Of a DNA stretch of 64,000 bases, positions 30,801-40,032 are shown piece after piece. The DNA comes from Euglena gracilis. Lineage: Eukaryota > Euglenida > Euglenophyceae > Euglenales. A program made the translations under genes and the position numbers. The notes under the pieces were generated by a model that saw nothing but the letters and a program-made list of their open reading frames with translations, had not been told where the DNA came from and did not search any database. Where the stretch lies: positions 19,206,642-19,270,641 of the forward strand of contig CP154954.1 of assembly GCA_039621445.1 (NCBI GenBank), given 5' to 3'. Every line of letters begins with the position of its first letter. Position 1 is the stretch's first letter.

Positions 30801-33124
30801 CGGCTGGCTCGGCGGATGGGCCTCGGGGGCAGGCCGGGTGTGGGGCGCTGTGCCCAGCCCCTGCATACGGGAGCGTTCTCGGCCCAATCCGGTCCTGTAG
30901 TGTCCAACTGGGAACCCAGCCTGGTCTTCGACAATTCCAAGAATTGTATCCAAATTGCCACTTGGGATGCTAGGCTTCCTTTTCTGCGTATGGAGTAAAA
31001 GGCCGAGGAATGAAAACAACACCAGAGGGTAGTTTTTAAAAGCTCAAAAACACACAAGACCAGAATGTCCCTGCGATGGCTTACCCCCCCCAAAACATGT
31101 CCTAGGGTGGCAGGCTACTTTACAGGGAAATTCTGCAATCTGAACTTTTGGGGCGTTCACAGTTTCAGGGCACAGAAAAGCATCCTCCCTTAAACACTCC
31201 CAGGGATGTCCCATTCAGAGGCTATCAAAATAGACCAGGGACGCCTCGGCCAACTCAGCATTAAGCACCAACCATACAAGGAATCGACACTTCTAAAATC
31301 CCCACAACGAAAAAATAAATAAATAAATTCAATTTTTGTTTGAAAAATAAAAATAAAAAATTATTCAGAAAAGATTCATTGACCAAAAATAGCGGTGGTT
31401 AGGTAACTTTCGACCCCATTTTGCCCAATTTGGCAAACACCGGCTGATAAAACCAGTTATTTCAGCCTCCCAGCCAGTACAAAAGTGTCACACTTTCTCT
31501 ACCACTCCAGGATAATCTGGCCTACCCTGCCAAATGGACGCAGGCAAGTGGCAAATTGGGTTCCACCCTTTGACCAACATGGCACAGCGATACTGCAAAA
31601 CGGCAAACCCCTTCCAGTGGTGCCAGAACTTTGGATAGGTCACAGTGTAAAATAAAACAGAGAGATAATGCAGAGAGAGGTTCCCTGACCTGCGTGCTCA
31701 CCATAAGAATGACGGCACAACTTTGAAAGCAAATTCAAAGCAGGGACTCTGACAAGTTTGTGCTGGCAACCCTTGATCCTGATTTTTGATTATTTGCGGG
31801 TATTCTCAATTCTTTATTCATTTGTTCCACCAAAAAAAGCCAAATTCCATTTTTTTGTTGCACAAAACACCAATGCACGTTCATAATACAATACAAAAAT
31901 TTGCACAATTTTGCAGACTTTCGCAAAAAAAATCAGTTTCTGGAGGATGGTGTATGTACATGGGTTGTGGCCTGCCTTGTTGCACACAATTCAGGCGGGA
32001 ATATAAAGAGGGAGGTAATATTCCAGCCTGTCTTGCTGCAGACAATTCAGGAGGGAGTATCAGGAGGGAGGGAATATAAAAGAGAGAGAAAAAAGTATTG
32101 TTTATTTTCCATGTTTGTTTTTCACTTTGATAGAAAATCCTTGATCCTTGATGGAAAAGCCATTTTCAGAGGGACGCATTCATATATATGTTATTTATGC
32201 TTGCTTGTTGTTGTTTGTGGTTATTTATGAGTATTCATGATCATTTGTGATTCTGGATGGTTAAATTTGTGATTATTCTTGGCACAATTTGTAAGAATCC
32301 CTGTTCAAAATCAGAACTTCACCCTGACCTTTCAGGGGTCCAATCTTTCGTTTTTGGCAGTCCAGATTGTTCCCCATGTTGCTATGGGTTTTGCGTGCCA
32401 CAAACCTTGGATATCATTGGGCAAGATTTGACGTGAGGTCAGGTGGGGGGTAATATGGACACCCCCAACCAGCGGTCGAATTTTTCGGACGGGGGACAAC
32501 AGGGAAAACTCCCACTCTGTGTGGGGAAACCAACTGAACGCGATCCCTGATCGGGGGGGGGGGGGGCATCCAGCTAAATTCCACGTCAAAAACAAATAAA
32601 TGTGCAACGCATACACATTGGGGTTGGGAGTTCAGCAGAATTTTTTTTGACCAGAAGCACACTTCCACCAAAAGCACTTCAAATGCCCTATCTAATAATA
32701 TTGTGATTTTCATGTAACTCCCCACCCCACCTATCCGACATACCCATAAATGTCCAATTTACAGCCCAAAACAGCGCGGAAAACTCCCGACTTCGGAAGC
32801 CTGAGGCTTGCCGTTTTTGGCCACTGTCGGGTCAAAAAAACGATCTTCCTGAAAATTCTCCAAAATGGTGGGGAATTATTAAAAGAAATCTCTATCGACC
32901 TAAAACAAAGTCCTAAGAACACTCCATATGCTTGTCTGGTCATGTTTTTCAAATCCCCAACTGGCCATTTTTGGCCCGTTTTGGGTCGTTTTTGCGTCGA
33001 AAAAAAAACGCGAAATGCCCAGTATCTTGAAAACGAAGCAAAAACCAGCAAAAAGCCCCAAGACCTAAATTGAAGCCCTGTCTAACAGTACTTTGACTTC
33101 ACTTTAACTCCCCAATTCGGGGGG
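30801..33124. other. Intron-like stretch
   Basis: At 31972-32090 a unit of about 50 bp (ACAATTCAGGAGGGA...) is duplicated in tandem. A G-run lies at 32555. No coding island recognised. Confidence 0.45.
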
Positions 33125-33290
33125 AGGCAAACTCCTGTCCAACACCGGCGCCGGGGCCAGCTCCACCCCGTCCACCGTGACGGTGAGCAGCCCCTCCGCC
33201 ACAACCATAGCGATGATGCTGCCCGCCCTCACCGTGGGGGCCAGGGGCTCGGTGGGGATGGACAGGCCGGCGACACGCGGGGACGGGGGA
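33125..33290 (-). CDS. SPRY-like exon, set 2 core
   Basis: The minus strand encodes GLSIPTEPLAPTVRAGSIIA then MVVAEGLLTVTVDGVELAP. It aligns with the set-1 core (GDTLEVAVEDGMVTFAVNG): G-(S/D)-x-(I/L)-x-x-x-V-x-x-G-x-(L/V)-T-(V/F)-x-V-(D/N)-G. Intact frame, GC-rich. Confidence 0.6.
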
Positions 33291-34776
33291 CGGGTGACAC
33301 AAATGAATGTGCCACCGCCCAGGCGAGGGGCTGGGGGTCAGGTTGATGTCTTCCGCTGGCCAGCACGGCATTGACACCGAGGGTTCGACACAAAGGCAGG
33401 TGGAGGGCGGTCCAGAGCCCCCCAGCTCCAGTCAAGGTTGGTGAGAGGTGACCCCCACCAAAAAAACAGGGCAAGGAAAAAATTTGCAGTCCGGGGGTCG
33501 GTTCAGACTCACCCAGCAGGTGGGGGGGGGGTCCAGACCACCAACGCAAGAGAAGGGGGCACCACTCTCTTCTCTTCCCGCACACCACCCAACCAAACCC
33601 CCGACACTTTCTTGATTTCAACCCTGAACCCAGGTTACTGACTGTTCTCCAGAGCAACGCCATTTGGCCATATCTCAGGCTAGGTGGTAACATCCTTTGG
33701 GCTGGGGGGTCAAAAAACGCAGATCAGAAAATTGATTTTTTCAAAATATCACAAAAATGGTGGGGAATCAAAATAAATGTCCGGTGACCTTAAAAAAAAA
33801 GCCTTAGGAGCGCTCCATATGCCCGCATATAACGTTTTTCCTCTCCCCACCAGGCCACCTGCTTGTGTACCCAACCTTTTCGAATACACACCAACAATCC
33901 GTCCCCTTGTTCCTCCGCATGACGTTTCGGTCTCCACAGTCAAGGTCAGATGGCACACTGGCAACGAGGAGTGCAGCAGTTGTATCGAATCATACATCAA
34001 CAGCCAAAATTTGTTGCGGCAAACTTGTTGGATTTTTCCTTCACAGGCCGCGTTCTCCGACATTGCTCTAAGTCAGCGCAAAGGCACATTGACCTATTAC
34101 TGTCCCTGGGAAAAAAATAAAAACCAGAAAAAATAACAACCCAAGCCGTTTGAGTTATTATTTTTCGGTTTTGTTTTTCCATTTTTTTCCCCAGTGCAAG
34201 GCCCCGCCTGGTCATGGCTCTTTGGATACTTCTCGGCGCAAACACACAATGACCAAATAATCCCATTCTCCATGGGGTGTGCAATGCATTATACACCTGC
34301 TTGTCTTCCCGGTCCAATTGGCCAGTGGTGTGCATAGGGTGCACCAAAATTTGCCAAAGCCCCCGTAACTCTGCCTCTGCAAAGTCGGAGGTCTTAGGTA
34401 CCCAAAGCCAGGAATATATGCGGCCCAGGTGCTTTTATCCAGCGTTTGCACCGCCCTTTCACAGGGTATCTTCTTGGGCCCAAATGTTCAGAGGTGTCCA
34501 GCATCCCCCCCAGCATGGGCAAAATTGTCATGGCACCATCAGGTAGGAAAAGAGCTCAGTACTACACAAAACCTGGAAAGGGGGGGGCAAGGAGGGTATA
34601 AGCAAAGGGGGGCAAGGGGGAAAGCGGGGTTAATGGAGTTAAGGGGTCCCCACTTCGTTCCATGCCTTCTTTGTGGGTCATCAAAGAATAATAAATCACC
34701 AATTGCTCGATTCTGAGGGGAAAAAATATTGGGGAGATGAAATGGTTTTGTGTGCTTCCTTGTCTCCTGGAAAGTA
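33291..34776. other. Intron-like stretch
   Basis: The plus strand at 33945-33985 reads KVRWHTGNEE, reminiscent of the YTRWHVGNQE exons but on the opposite strand; likely chance. Otherwise nothing recognised. Confidence 0.4.
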
Positions 34777-34929
34777 GTACCCGCCCCCCCCCCCCCTTGT
34801 CCAACGACCGGGTTCCTGCAACCCCCGACCAGGGGGGGGGGTCGTACACCCCGCCCAACCTGCAACCCCCGACCGGGGGGTGGTCGGTATATAGGGATGG
34901 TCGGTGGACAAGGGGGGGGGGGGCGGGTA
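34777..34929. mobile_element. Family-2 inverted-repeat element
   Basis: The left end is TACCCG, a C-run, TTGTCCAACGACC; the right end is GGTCGGTGGACAAGG, a G-run, CGGGTAA. The interior has CTGCAACCCCCGACC twice in palindromic arrangement. About 153 bp, between two SPRY-set-2 exons. Confidence 0.8.
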
Positions 34930-35034
34930 AGGAGTTGGACAGTTTGCGCGGAAGAATCAGGCATGGGCCCAATCGGAGCAGTTTCTTTTTCCTTCGCGCG
35001 GTGGCAGAGCATGCTTTTCAAAACGTCCCCGCCT

Positions 35035-35160
35035 GTGCCACTGGACATGAACTGCCCCTCCTCCCGGGAGCCGTTCCGGGAGAACACCAAGCCCACGCTG
35101 CCGGCAAGCCCCACCTCCCCCAGGTAGTAGTCGAGGGGCAGGGCAGCGAGGGAGGAAACA
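35035..35160 (-). CDS. SPRY-like exon, set 2 second part
   Basis: The minus strand encodes DYYLGEVGLAGSVGLVFSRN then GSREEGQFMSSGTGGD. Counterpart of 22650-22775. The G-S-V-G-L-V-F-S strand is typical of the SPRY sheet. Confidence 0.55.
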
Positions 35161-35339
35161 TGCCCCTCCCTTGCAAGCCCCAACCAACCGGGGGGATCAT
35201 ATCCACCCCCTTGCCTGTGACCCCCATAAACAGGGGTTGTCGATGGGCAAAGGCATCCGTGTAGCCGAAATATCCCCCGCCCCCTGAGACCAAGCAAATT
35301 ATCGGCAACGTTGATTGGAAAATACGCGTGAGCATCAGA

Positions 35340-35475
35340 TGGGTGGATGGATACCATATGGAGATATGGATATGTGGATATGTGTATTTCCAGATATATG
35401 GATACATGTATATTTGGATATATGGATACGTGGAATATGGATATATGCCATATGGAGATATGCCATTCACATTCA
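35340..35475. repeat. Degenerate GGATATATGGATAC repeat
   Basis: Tandem divergent units of 12-18 bp (GGATATATGGATAC, GGAGATATGG). Confidence 0.75.
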
Positions 35476-35774
35476 CAGGGGCATCTGGACTCAGAAGAAA
35501 TTCTCACCACTGGCCTGGTTGCCGCACCCAGGCAGCAGCTGCCGATCGTCCGTGCCAGAGATTTGCTGGGAGGGCAAATGATCCACCACACCATTTGTTT
35601 CAACCACCCCAGCCCGGGAAACTGTCACCGGACCCCTCAGAGGTCCTTCTGACCGACTTTCTATCGTGACATGTGAATAAGTGCAGTGACAGCGTTATGT
35701 GGGGGGGTAACAAAAAAGAACTGGACGCTTTGCAAAGCCTTCGGGCCACCAAGCAAAGGCCTGGCTCCTGATGT

Positions 35775-35870
35775 CCAGCACAACACCGACCGCGAAGGGG
35801 CGGTCCAGGTTCACCGCCAGGACCTGCAGGCGAATGGAGTGCCGGCCGTTGGCCATGAACGTTTGCTTGG
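35775..35870 (-). CDS. SPRY-like exon, set 2 first part
   Basis: The minus strand encodes FMANGRHSIRLQVLAVNLD then RPFAVGVVLDIRSQAFAWW. Counterpart of 23430-23640. It lies about 50 bp from the (GA)n tract that opens the mobile-element-like island, so the island may have inserted just 5' of this exon. Confidence 0.5.
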
Positions 35871-35915
35871 TGATCGTCGTGCTATTTGTCGACCTGACAC
35901 GGGGGCAGGCACCGG

Positions 35916-35916
<1 letters not shown>

Positions 35917-36002
<86 letters not shown>
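35917..36002. repeat. (GA)n tract, left border of the GC-rich island
   Basis: About 43 GA units. Arg-Glu and Ser-Leu open frames across it are repeat artefacts. Further (GA)n tracts lie at 37838-37866, 38209-38230 and 42079-42133. Confidence 0.95.
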
Positions 36003-36006
<4 letters not shown>

Positions 36007-36034
36007 GCGGGTACCGCTTGTCGCTACCGGGTTG

Positions 36035-36926
36035 TACCGCTGTGTGCGGAAAGAGAGAGACACGCGGGAAACCGCGGCCACCCCACAACGGGTGGAACAA
36101 AAGTCCCGGCCTTCCTTCCGGGCAACTAGCGCTTGCGAGCCCTTCGAGGCCAGGCGCATGGGACTGAAGCGCTTCCCCACACAGCCCAAGACGGCTAGGG
36201 GCTCGGAGTCCGGGGTGAGCCGACGCCGCCACCGCCCACGGCGAAAAGAATATGGGCTCCCGCCAGCTGACGCGGTTTACAAACATCAGCTAGGCCACCC
36301 CACGCAGCAACCGAGGTGGTGCTTCTCGGCCTGCAAGGACTCGAGCGCAAAGTCCCGCCCGCACAGCCTCCAGTGCAAGTCGGCACAGAGGAAAGAGCCA
36401 CGTGTGGGTGAAGCCCGTTACCCTCCTGGTGAGTCGCGGGTCGGGCTCCCCATACCTTGCTTGGGGTCGAAGCAAGTGGCTCTATGCGGGCTGTAGCTCC
36501 GGGAAGGCTGGCCCATCTCTGGGTGAAGGAGGCGGGCTGACGGGGTGCCAGGACCCCAATCGGCGCCGGCCGTGGACCAGAGTATCCCAGAGTGGTGACC
36601 ACCTTCACGCCAAGGAGTGGGGCGAGTGGCCCCCGGGGTCCCCGCTCCTGGCAACCGGAGTTCCTGGGCCGTTCCTCGGGTGACGGCAGCACCCGAGGGC
36701 CATGCAACACGCGGAGCCGCTCTCCAGGTGGGTGCCCACGGGGCTTTATCTCGCCTGCCTGGATGGAGCCGTGGGTGGCCCTGAGGGTCCGCATACCCTT
36801 GGGGTCCATGACTCGCCCACCCGCGGAACATGAGTGCCCCGTCACCAGGCGGTCTGCCCCCACCAGCCGGGCGTCGGGGGCATCGACAAGGAAGGCCCGG
36901 CTGGATCCGAAACCGCCTGGCTCTTT
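36035..36926. repeat. 892-bp direct repeat, copy 1
   Basis: Starts at TACCGCTGTGTGCGGAAAGA and runs to the same words at 36927. I found no difference from copy 2 in the translations of any frame, so identity is at or near 100%. The plus strand carries KEPRVGEARYPPG at about 36390-36428, resembling the R-I-G-E-A-x-x-P-G-P motif of the downstream frames. No complete gene recognised. Confidence 0.85.
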
Positions 36927-37818
36927 TACCGCTGTGTGCGGAAAGAGAGAGACACGCGGGAAACCGCGGCCACCCCACAACGGGTGGAACAAAAGTCCCG
37001 GCCTTCCTTCCGGGCAACTAGCGCTTGCGAGCCCTTCGAGGCCAGGCGCATGGGACTGAAGCGCTTCCCCACACAGCCCAAGACGGCTAGGGGCTCGGAG
37101 TCCGGGGTGAGCCGACGCCGCCACCGCCCACGGCGAAAAGAATATGGGCTCCCGCCAGCTGACGCGGTTTACAAACATCAGCTAGGCCACCCCACGCAGC
37201 AACCGAGGTGGTGCTTCTCGGCCTGCAAGGACTCGAGCGCAAAGTCCCGCCCGCACAGCCTCCAGTGCAAGTCGGCACAGAGGAAAGAGCCACGTGTGGG
37301 TGAAGCCCGTTACCCTCCTGGTGAGTCGCGGGTCGGGCTCCCCATACCTTGCTTGGGGTCGAAGCAAGTGGCTCTATGCGGGCTGTAGCTCCGGGAAGGC
37401 TGGCCCATCTCTGGGTGAAGGAGGCGGGCTGACGGGGTGCCAGGACCCCAATCGGCGCCGGCCGTGGACCAGAGTATCCCAGAGTGGTGACCACCTTCAC
37501 GCCAAGGAGTGGGGCGAGTGGCCCCCGGGGTCCCCGCTCCTGGCAACCGGAGTTCCTGGGCCGTTCCTCGGGTGACGGCAGCACCCGAGGGCCATGCAAC
37601 ACGCGGAGCCGCTCTCCAGGTGGGTGCCCACGGGGCTTTATCTCGCCTGCCTGGATGGAGCCGTGGGTGGCCCTGAGGGTCCGCATACCCTTGGGGTCCA
37701 TGACTCGCCCACCCGCGGAACATGAGTGCCCCGTCACCAGGCGGTCTGCCCCCACCAGCCGGGCGTCGGGGGCATCGACAAGGAAGGCCCGGCTGGATCC
37801 GAAACCGCCTGGCTCTTT
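36927..37818. repeat. 892-bp direct repeat, copy 2
   Basis: Direct tandem copy of 36035-36926. The repeat start recurs a third time at 37819 (TACCGCTGTGTGCGGAAAGA) and then runs into (GA)n, so the array is cut off by the microsatellite. The GACACGCGGGAAACCGCGG segment also recurs, altered, at 38755. Confidence 0.85.
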
Positions 37819-37831
37819 TACCGCTGTGTGC

Positions 37832-37867
<36 letters not shown>

Positions 37868-38128
37868 GTCCCGGAGGGTGCCCCGTAGGTAGTGGACCAT
37901 TTTTCCGTCCCGCGCTGCCTTGTTTTTGGGGCCGGTTTTTTTCAGCCCCCCCCCCTCCCCCACCCCCGGGAGGGTGACGCAGAGCTCGTTTGTAACGGTC
38001 TGCACCACACAGAAAAGAGCGGTCGGGGACGAGGGTTGGCAGGGTCGTCACCCCTGACGATGCCCCACCTGCCAGCCTGGGGCGAAACCGCAACACAGAC
38101 TGACAACACACGCGCCCACACCGACTGA

Positions 38129-39439
38129 CAACACACTTCCCCCACAAGCACACACTCTCGGGTCGGCAAGGAGTTCCCCCCAAGGAGTTCCCCCAGCAAC
38201 ACCGATCAGAAGAGAGAGAGAGAGAGAGAGCAACGAGGAGGACGCGGAGGACGGGGAGGACGAGGTCGTGGACGAGGCGACGGAGCCCAAGATCGACACG
38301 GCCATGGAGATCCCCGAAACCCGCGTGCCGGGCACGGAACTTGCCAGCCGTGCCCGTCATGCGGGTACCAGAACGAGGTGTACCACGCCGACGGGGCCCT
38401 GGGGGGTGGGGGGCTCGCCGGCGGTGGCATCCCCGGGCCCCCGGGCCCTGGCGCGGGGTCCGGGGGTGGCGTGAAAGGCGTGCGGAGCCCATGGGGGGAG
38501 CGCCGCCCCCCCAGCACGCACGCACGCACGGGGACCGCCACACACCCACCAGCAGGCAAGGGAGGGGGGAGGGGGAAGGGGCAGCCCAGCGCGCCAGACA
38601 GACGGGCAGCCACCGGAGGACCGGAGGCAAAGGGGAGGGGGAAAGGGAAGGGGCAGCCCAGTGCGCCAGACAGACGGGCAGCCACCGGGGGACAGGAGGC
38701 CAAGGGAGGGGGGAGGGGGAAAGGGAAAGGCAAGGGAAACCCACGTGGTAAAAGAGAGAGCGACGCGGGCAACCGCGGCCACCCTACAACGGGTGGAGGG
38801 AGAGTGACGGTGAGCGTCGCGCGGCACACGCCAGCCCGCGACGACAGGCCGCTCCCATACCCAGTCCACGGGAAGCACGCGAGGCAGGTGGAGAGGAGCA
38901 CGGGAAGGCAGGCGTGGACGTGGAGGTCATGGGAGGACTGGCACGTGAACGCCGTGCAACGGCGTTCCTGGCGCAAGAGCCCGATTCGGCGACTGCTGGA
39001 GCTCCGGCACGCTGAAGCACAAGCCAACGGAGACCGGGCCAATTACTTCTCCCCGGAGGCAGTGACCACCTGGCACGGGATGATCTACGGGGCGTACCAT
39101 TTCCCTACAGGGAAGTGGTACGTGGGCCAGACAGTCAACACCATCCGCCAGCGGGCACGAGAGCACTGGTACGCACGAAAGTCGGCGCGGGACTTCCTGC
39201 ACCTGGCGCTGGCAGACGACCCGGACCCGATGACCTGGCTGGCCCTGCCACTGGAGATCATCCCCAAGGAGCTGTGGCGATGTCCAGAGGCAGACCGACA
39301 AGCAGGGTGGCGGAAGAAAGGCTCTCCAGGGGTACCTGCCGATCACTGGCAGGGCGTGTCCCGGCACGCCGTCAATCGGGACCCCAACAAAACCCACCAG
39401 CACCATGACACAAAAAATCGCAGGCATGCCAGGCAATGA
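38129..39439 (+). CDS. GIY-YIG nuclease-domain frame of a mobile-element-like unit
   Basis: The frame opens after a TGA at 38126. In order it encodes an RG-rich stretch (GGRGGRGGRGRGRG), a Cys cluster (CQPCPSCGYQNEVYH), a Gly/Pro segment, two 24-residue repeats (GQPSAPDRRAATGG), a basic helix region, and the GIY-YIG domain at 39080-39330. The last reads MIYGAYHFPTGKWYVGQT then VNTIRQRAREHW, so G-A-Y, Y-V-G, Arg and His are present; a catalytic Glu may be the one in ALPLEIIP. GIY-YIG domains cut DNA in homing endonucleases, Penelope-type retroelements and repair proteins. No in-frame ATG precedes the domain, so the start is upstream by splicing or recoding, or lost. The frame ends at TGA 39437. 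Confidence 0.65.
   Translation, partial: QHTSPTSTHSRVGKEFPPRSSPSNTDQKREREREQRGGRGGRGGRGRGRGDGAQDRHGHGDPRNPRAGHGTCQPCPSCGYQNEVYHADGALGGGGLAGGGIPGPPGPGAGSGGGVKGVRSPWGERRPPSTHARTGTATHPPAGKGGGRGKGQPSAPDRRAATGGPEAKGRGKGKGQPSAPDRRAATGGQEAKGGGRGKGKGKGNPRGKRESDAGNRGHPTTGGGRVTVSVARHTPARDDRPLPYPVHGKHARQVERSTGRQAWTWRSWEDWHVNAVQRRSWRKSPIRRLLELRHAEAQANGDRANYFSPEAVTTWHGMIYGAYHFPTGKWYVGQTVNTIRQRAREHWYARKSARDFLHLALADDPDPMTWLALPLEIIPKELWRCPEADRQAGWRKKGSPGVPADHWQGVSRHAVNRDPNKTHQHHDTKNRRHARQ
38560..38712. repeat. 72-bp in-frame tandem repeat, two copies
   Basis: GGGGCAGCCCAG-GCGCCAGACAGACGGGCAGCC occurs twice, 72 bp apart. The spacing is a multiple of three and both read QPSAPDRRAATGG in the GIY-YIG frame. Confidence 0.8.
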
Positions 39440-40032
39440 CGGCCTGCCCGGCGCAGAGCCTCTGCCCCGGGTGGCAGGCGGGGCGCCAGCCTAAGAACCC
39501 GCAACCGATCTGGGGCGGATCTCCAGGGGTACCTGCCAATCATTGGCAGGGCGTGGCCCGACATGCCGTCAAGCGGGACGAAGGAGCAGAAGAACCGTGC
39601 CCCAGAAGCAGAAGCCAAGACCAGCACGACTGGAAGAAAGGGGCACGGATCGGGGAAGCAAAGAACCCCGGACCACCCCAAAGAGGGTACCAACAGCCCA
39701 ACCCAAAAGGGGGGGCCCAGCGAGGAGGACAACAAACAGGAAAAGGGCAGACACAGCCCAGGAAAGGAGGCAAGGGTGGCAAAGGAAACGTCACCCCACA
39801 AGGAAGCCGGCAGGGCCAACCCCAAGGAGAGGGCTGGCAAACAGCACAAAGCACCGGCCGAAAACGCCTCCAAAAGCGCCTCCAAGGGCTCCAACGAGCG
39901 CTGCAAGAAATGCAGCAAGAGCTCGACCAATGGCGGCGAGCCTCTACCAATCAGTCAAGAGGAGGGGGACGCCCCAAACAGCCGCAGCACCAGGCCGGCC
40001 CACACCGGGGCGGGGTTTACGCCGGGCAGTGA
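39436..40032 (+). CDS. Overlapping frame with NPGP motif and coiled coil
   Basis: The ATG at 39436 overlaps the TGA of the GIY-YIG frame as ATGA. This frame encodes SPGVPANHWQGVARHAVKRD, a near copy of SPGVPADHWQGVSRHAVNRD at the end of the GIY-YIG frame. It continues with DWKKGARIGEAKNPGPPQRG, a Gln/Gly/Lys-rich basic stretch, and a heptad coiled coil (RLQKRLQGLQRALQEMQQEL). It ends at TGA 40030. The motif and coiled-coil order recurs at 41180-41680 in the other frame. Coding in this frame is supported by those internal homologies. It could be a separately initiated protein, or part of one protein broken by indels. Confidence 0.5.
   Translation: MTACPAQSLCPGWQAGRQPKNPQPIWGGSPGVPANHWQGVARHAVKRDEGAEEPCPRSRSQDQHDWKKGARIGEAKNPGPPQRGYQQPNPKGGAQRGGQQTGKGQTQPRKGGKGGKGNVTPQGSRQGQPQGEGWQTAQSTGRKRLQKRLQGLQRALQEMQQELDQWRRASTNQSRGGGRPKQPQHQAGPHRGGVYAGQ

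Noticed and set aside
33945-33985. Plus-strand RWHTGNEE as a further YTRWHVGNQ exon
   Set aside because: Opposite strand, no flanking similarity; likely chance.
34539-35603. 354-codon minus-strand frame
   Set aside because: Only the SPRY-like part (35035-35160) looks real; the rest crosses a family-2 element.
35695-36286. Long Ser-Leu and Arg-Glu frames
   Set aside because: Caused by the (GA)n repeat, open in every frame.
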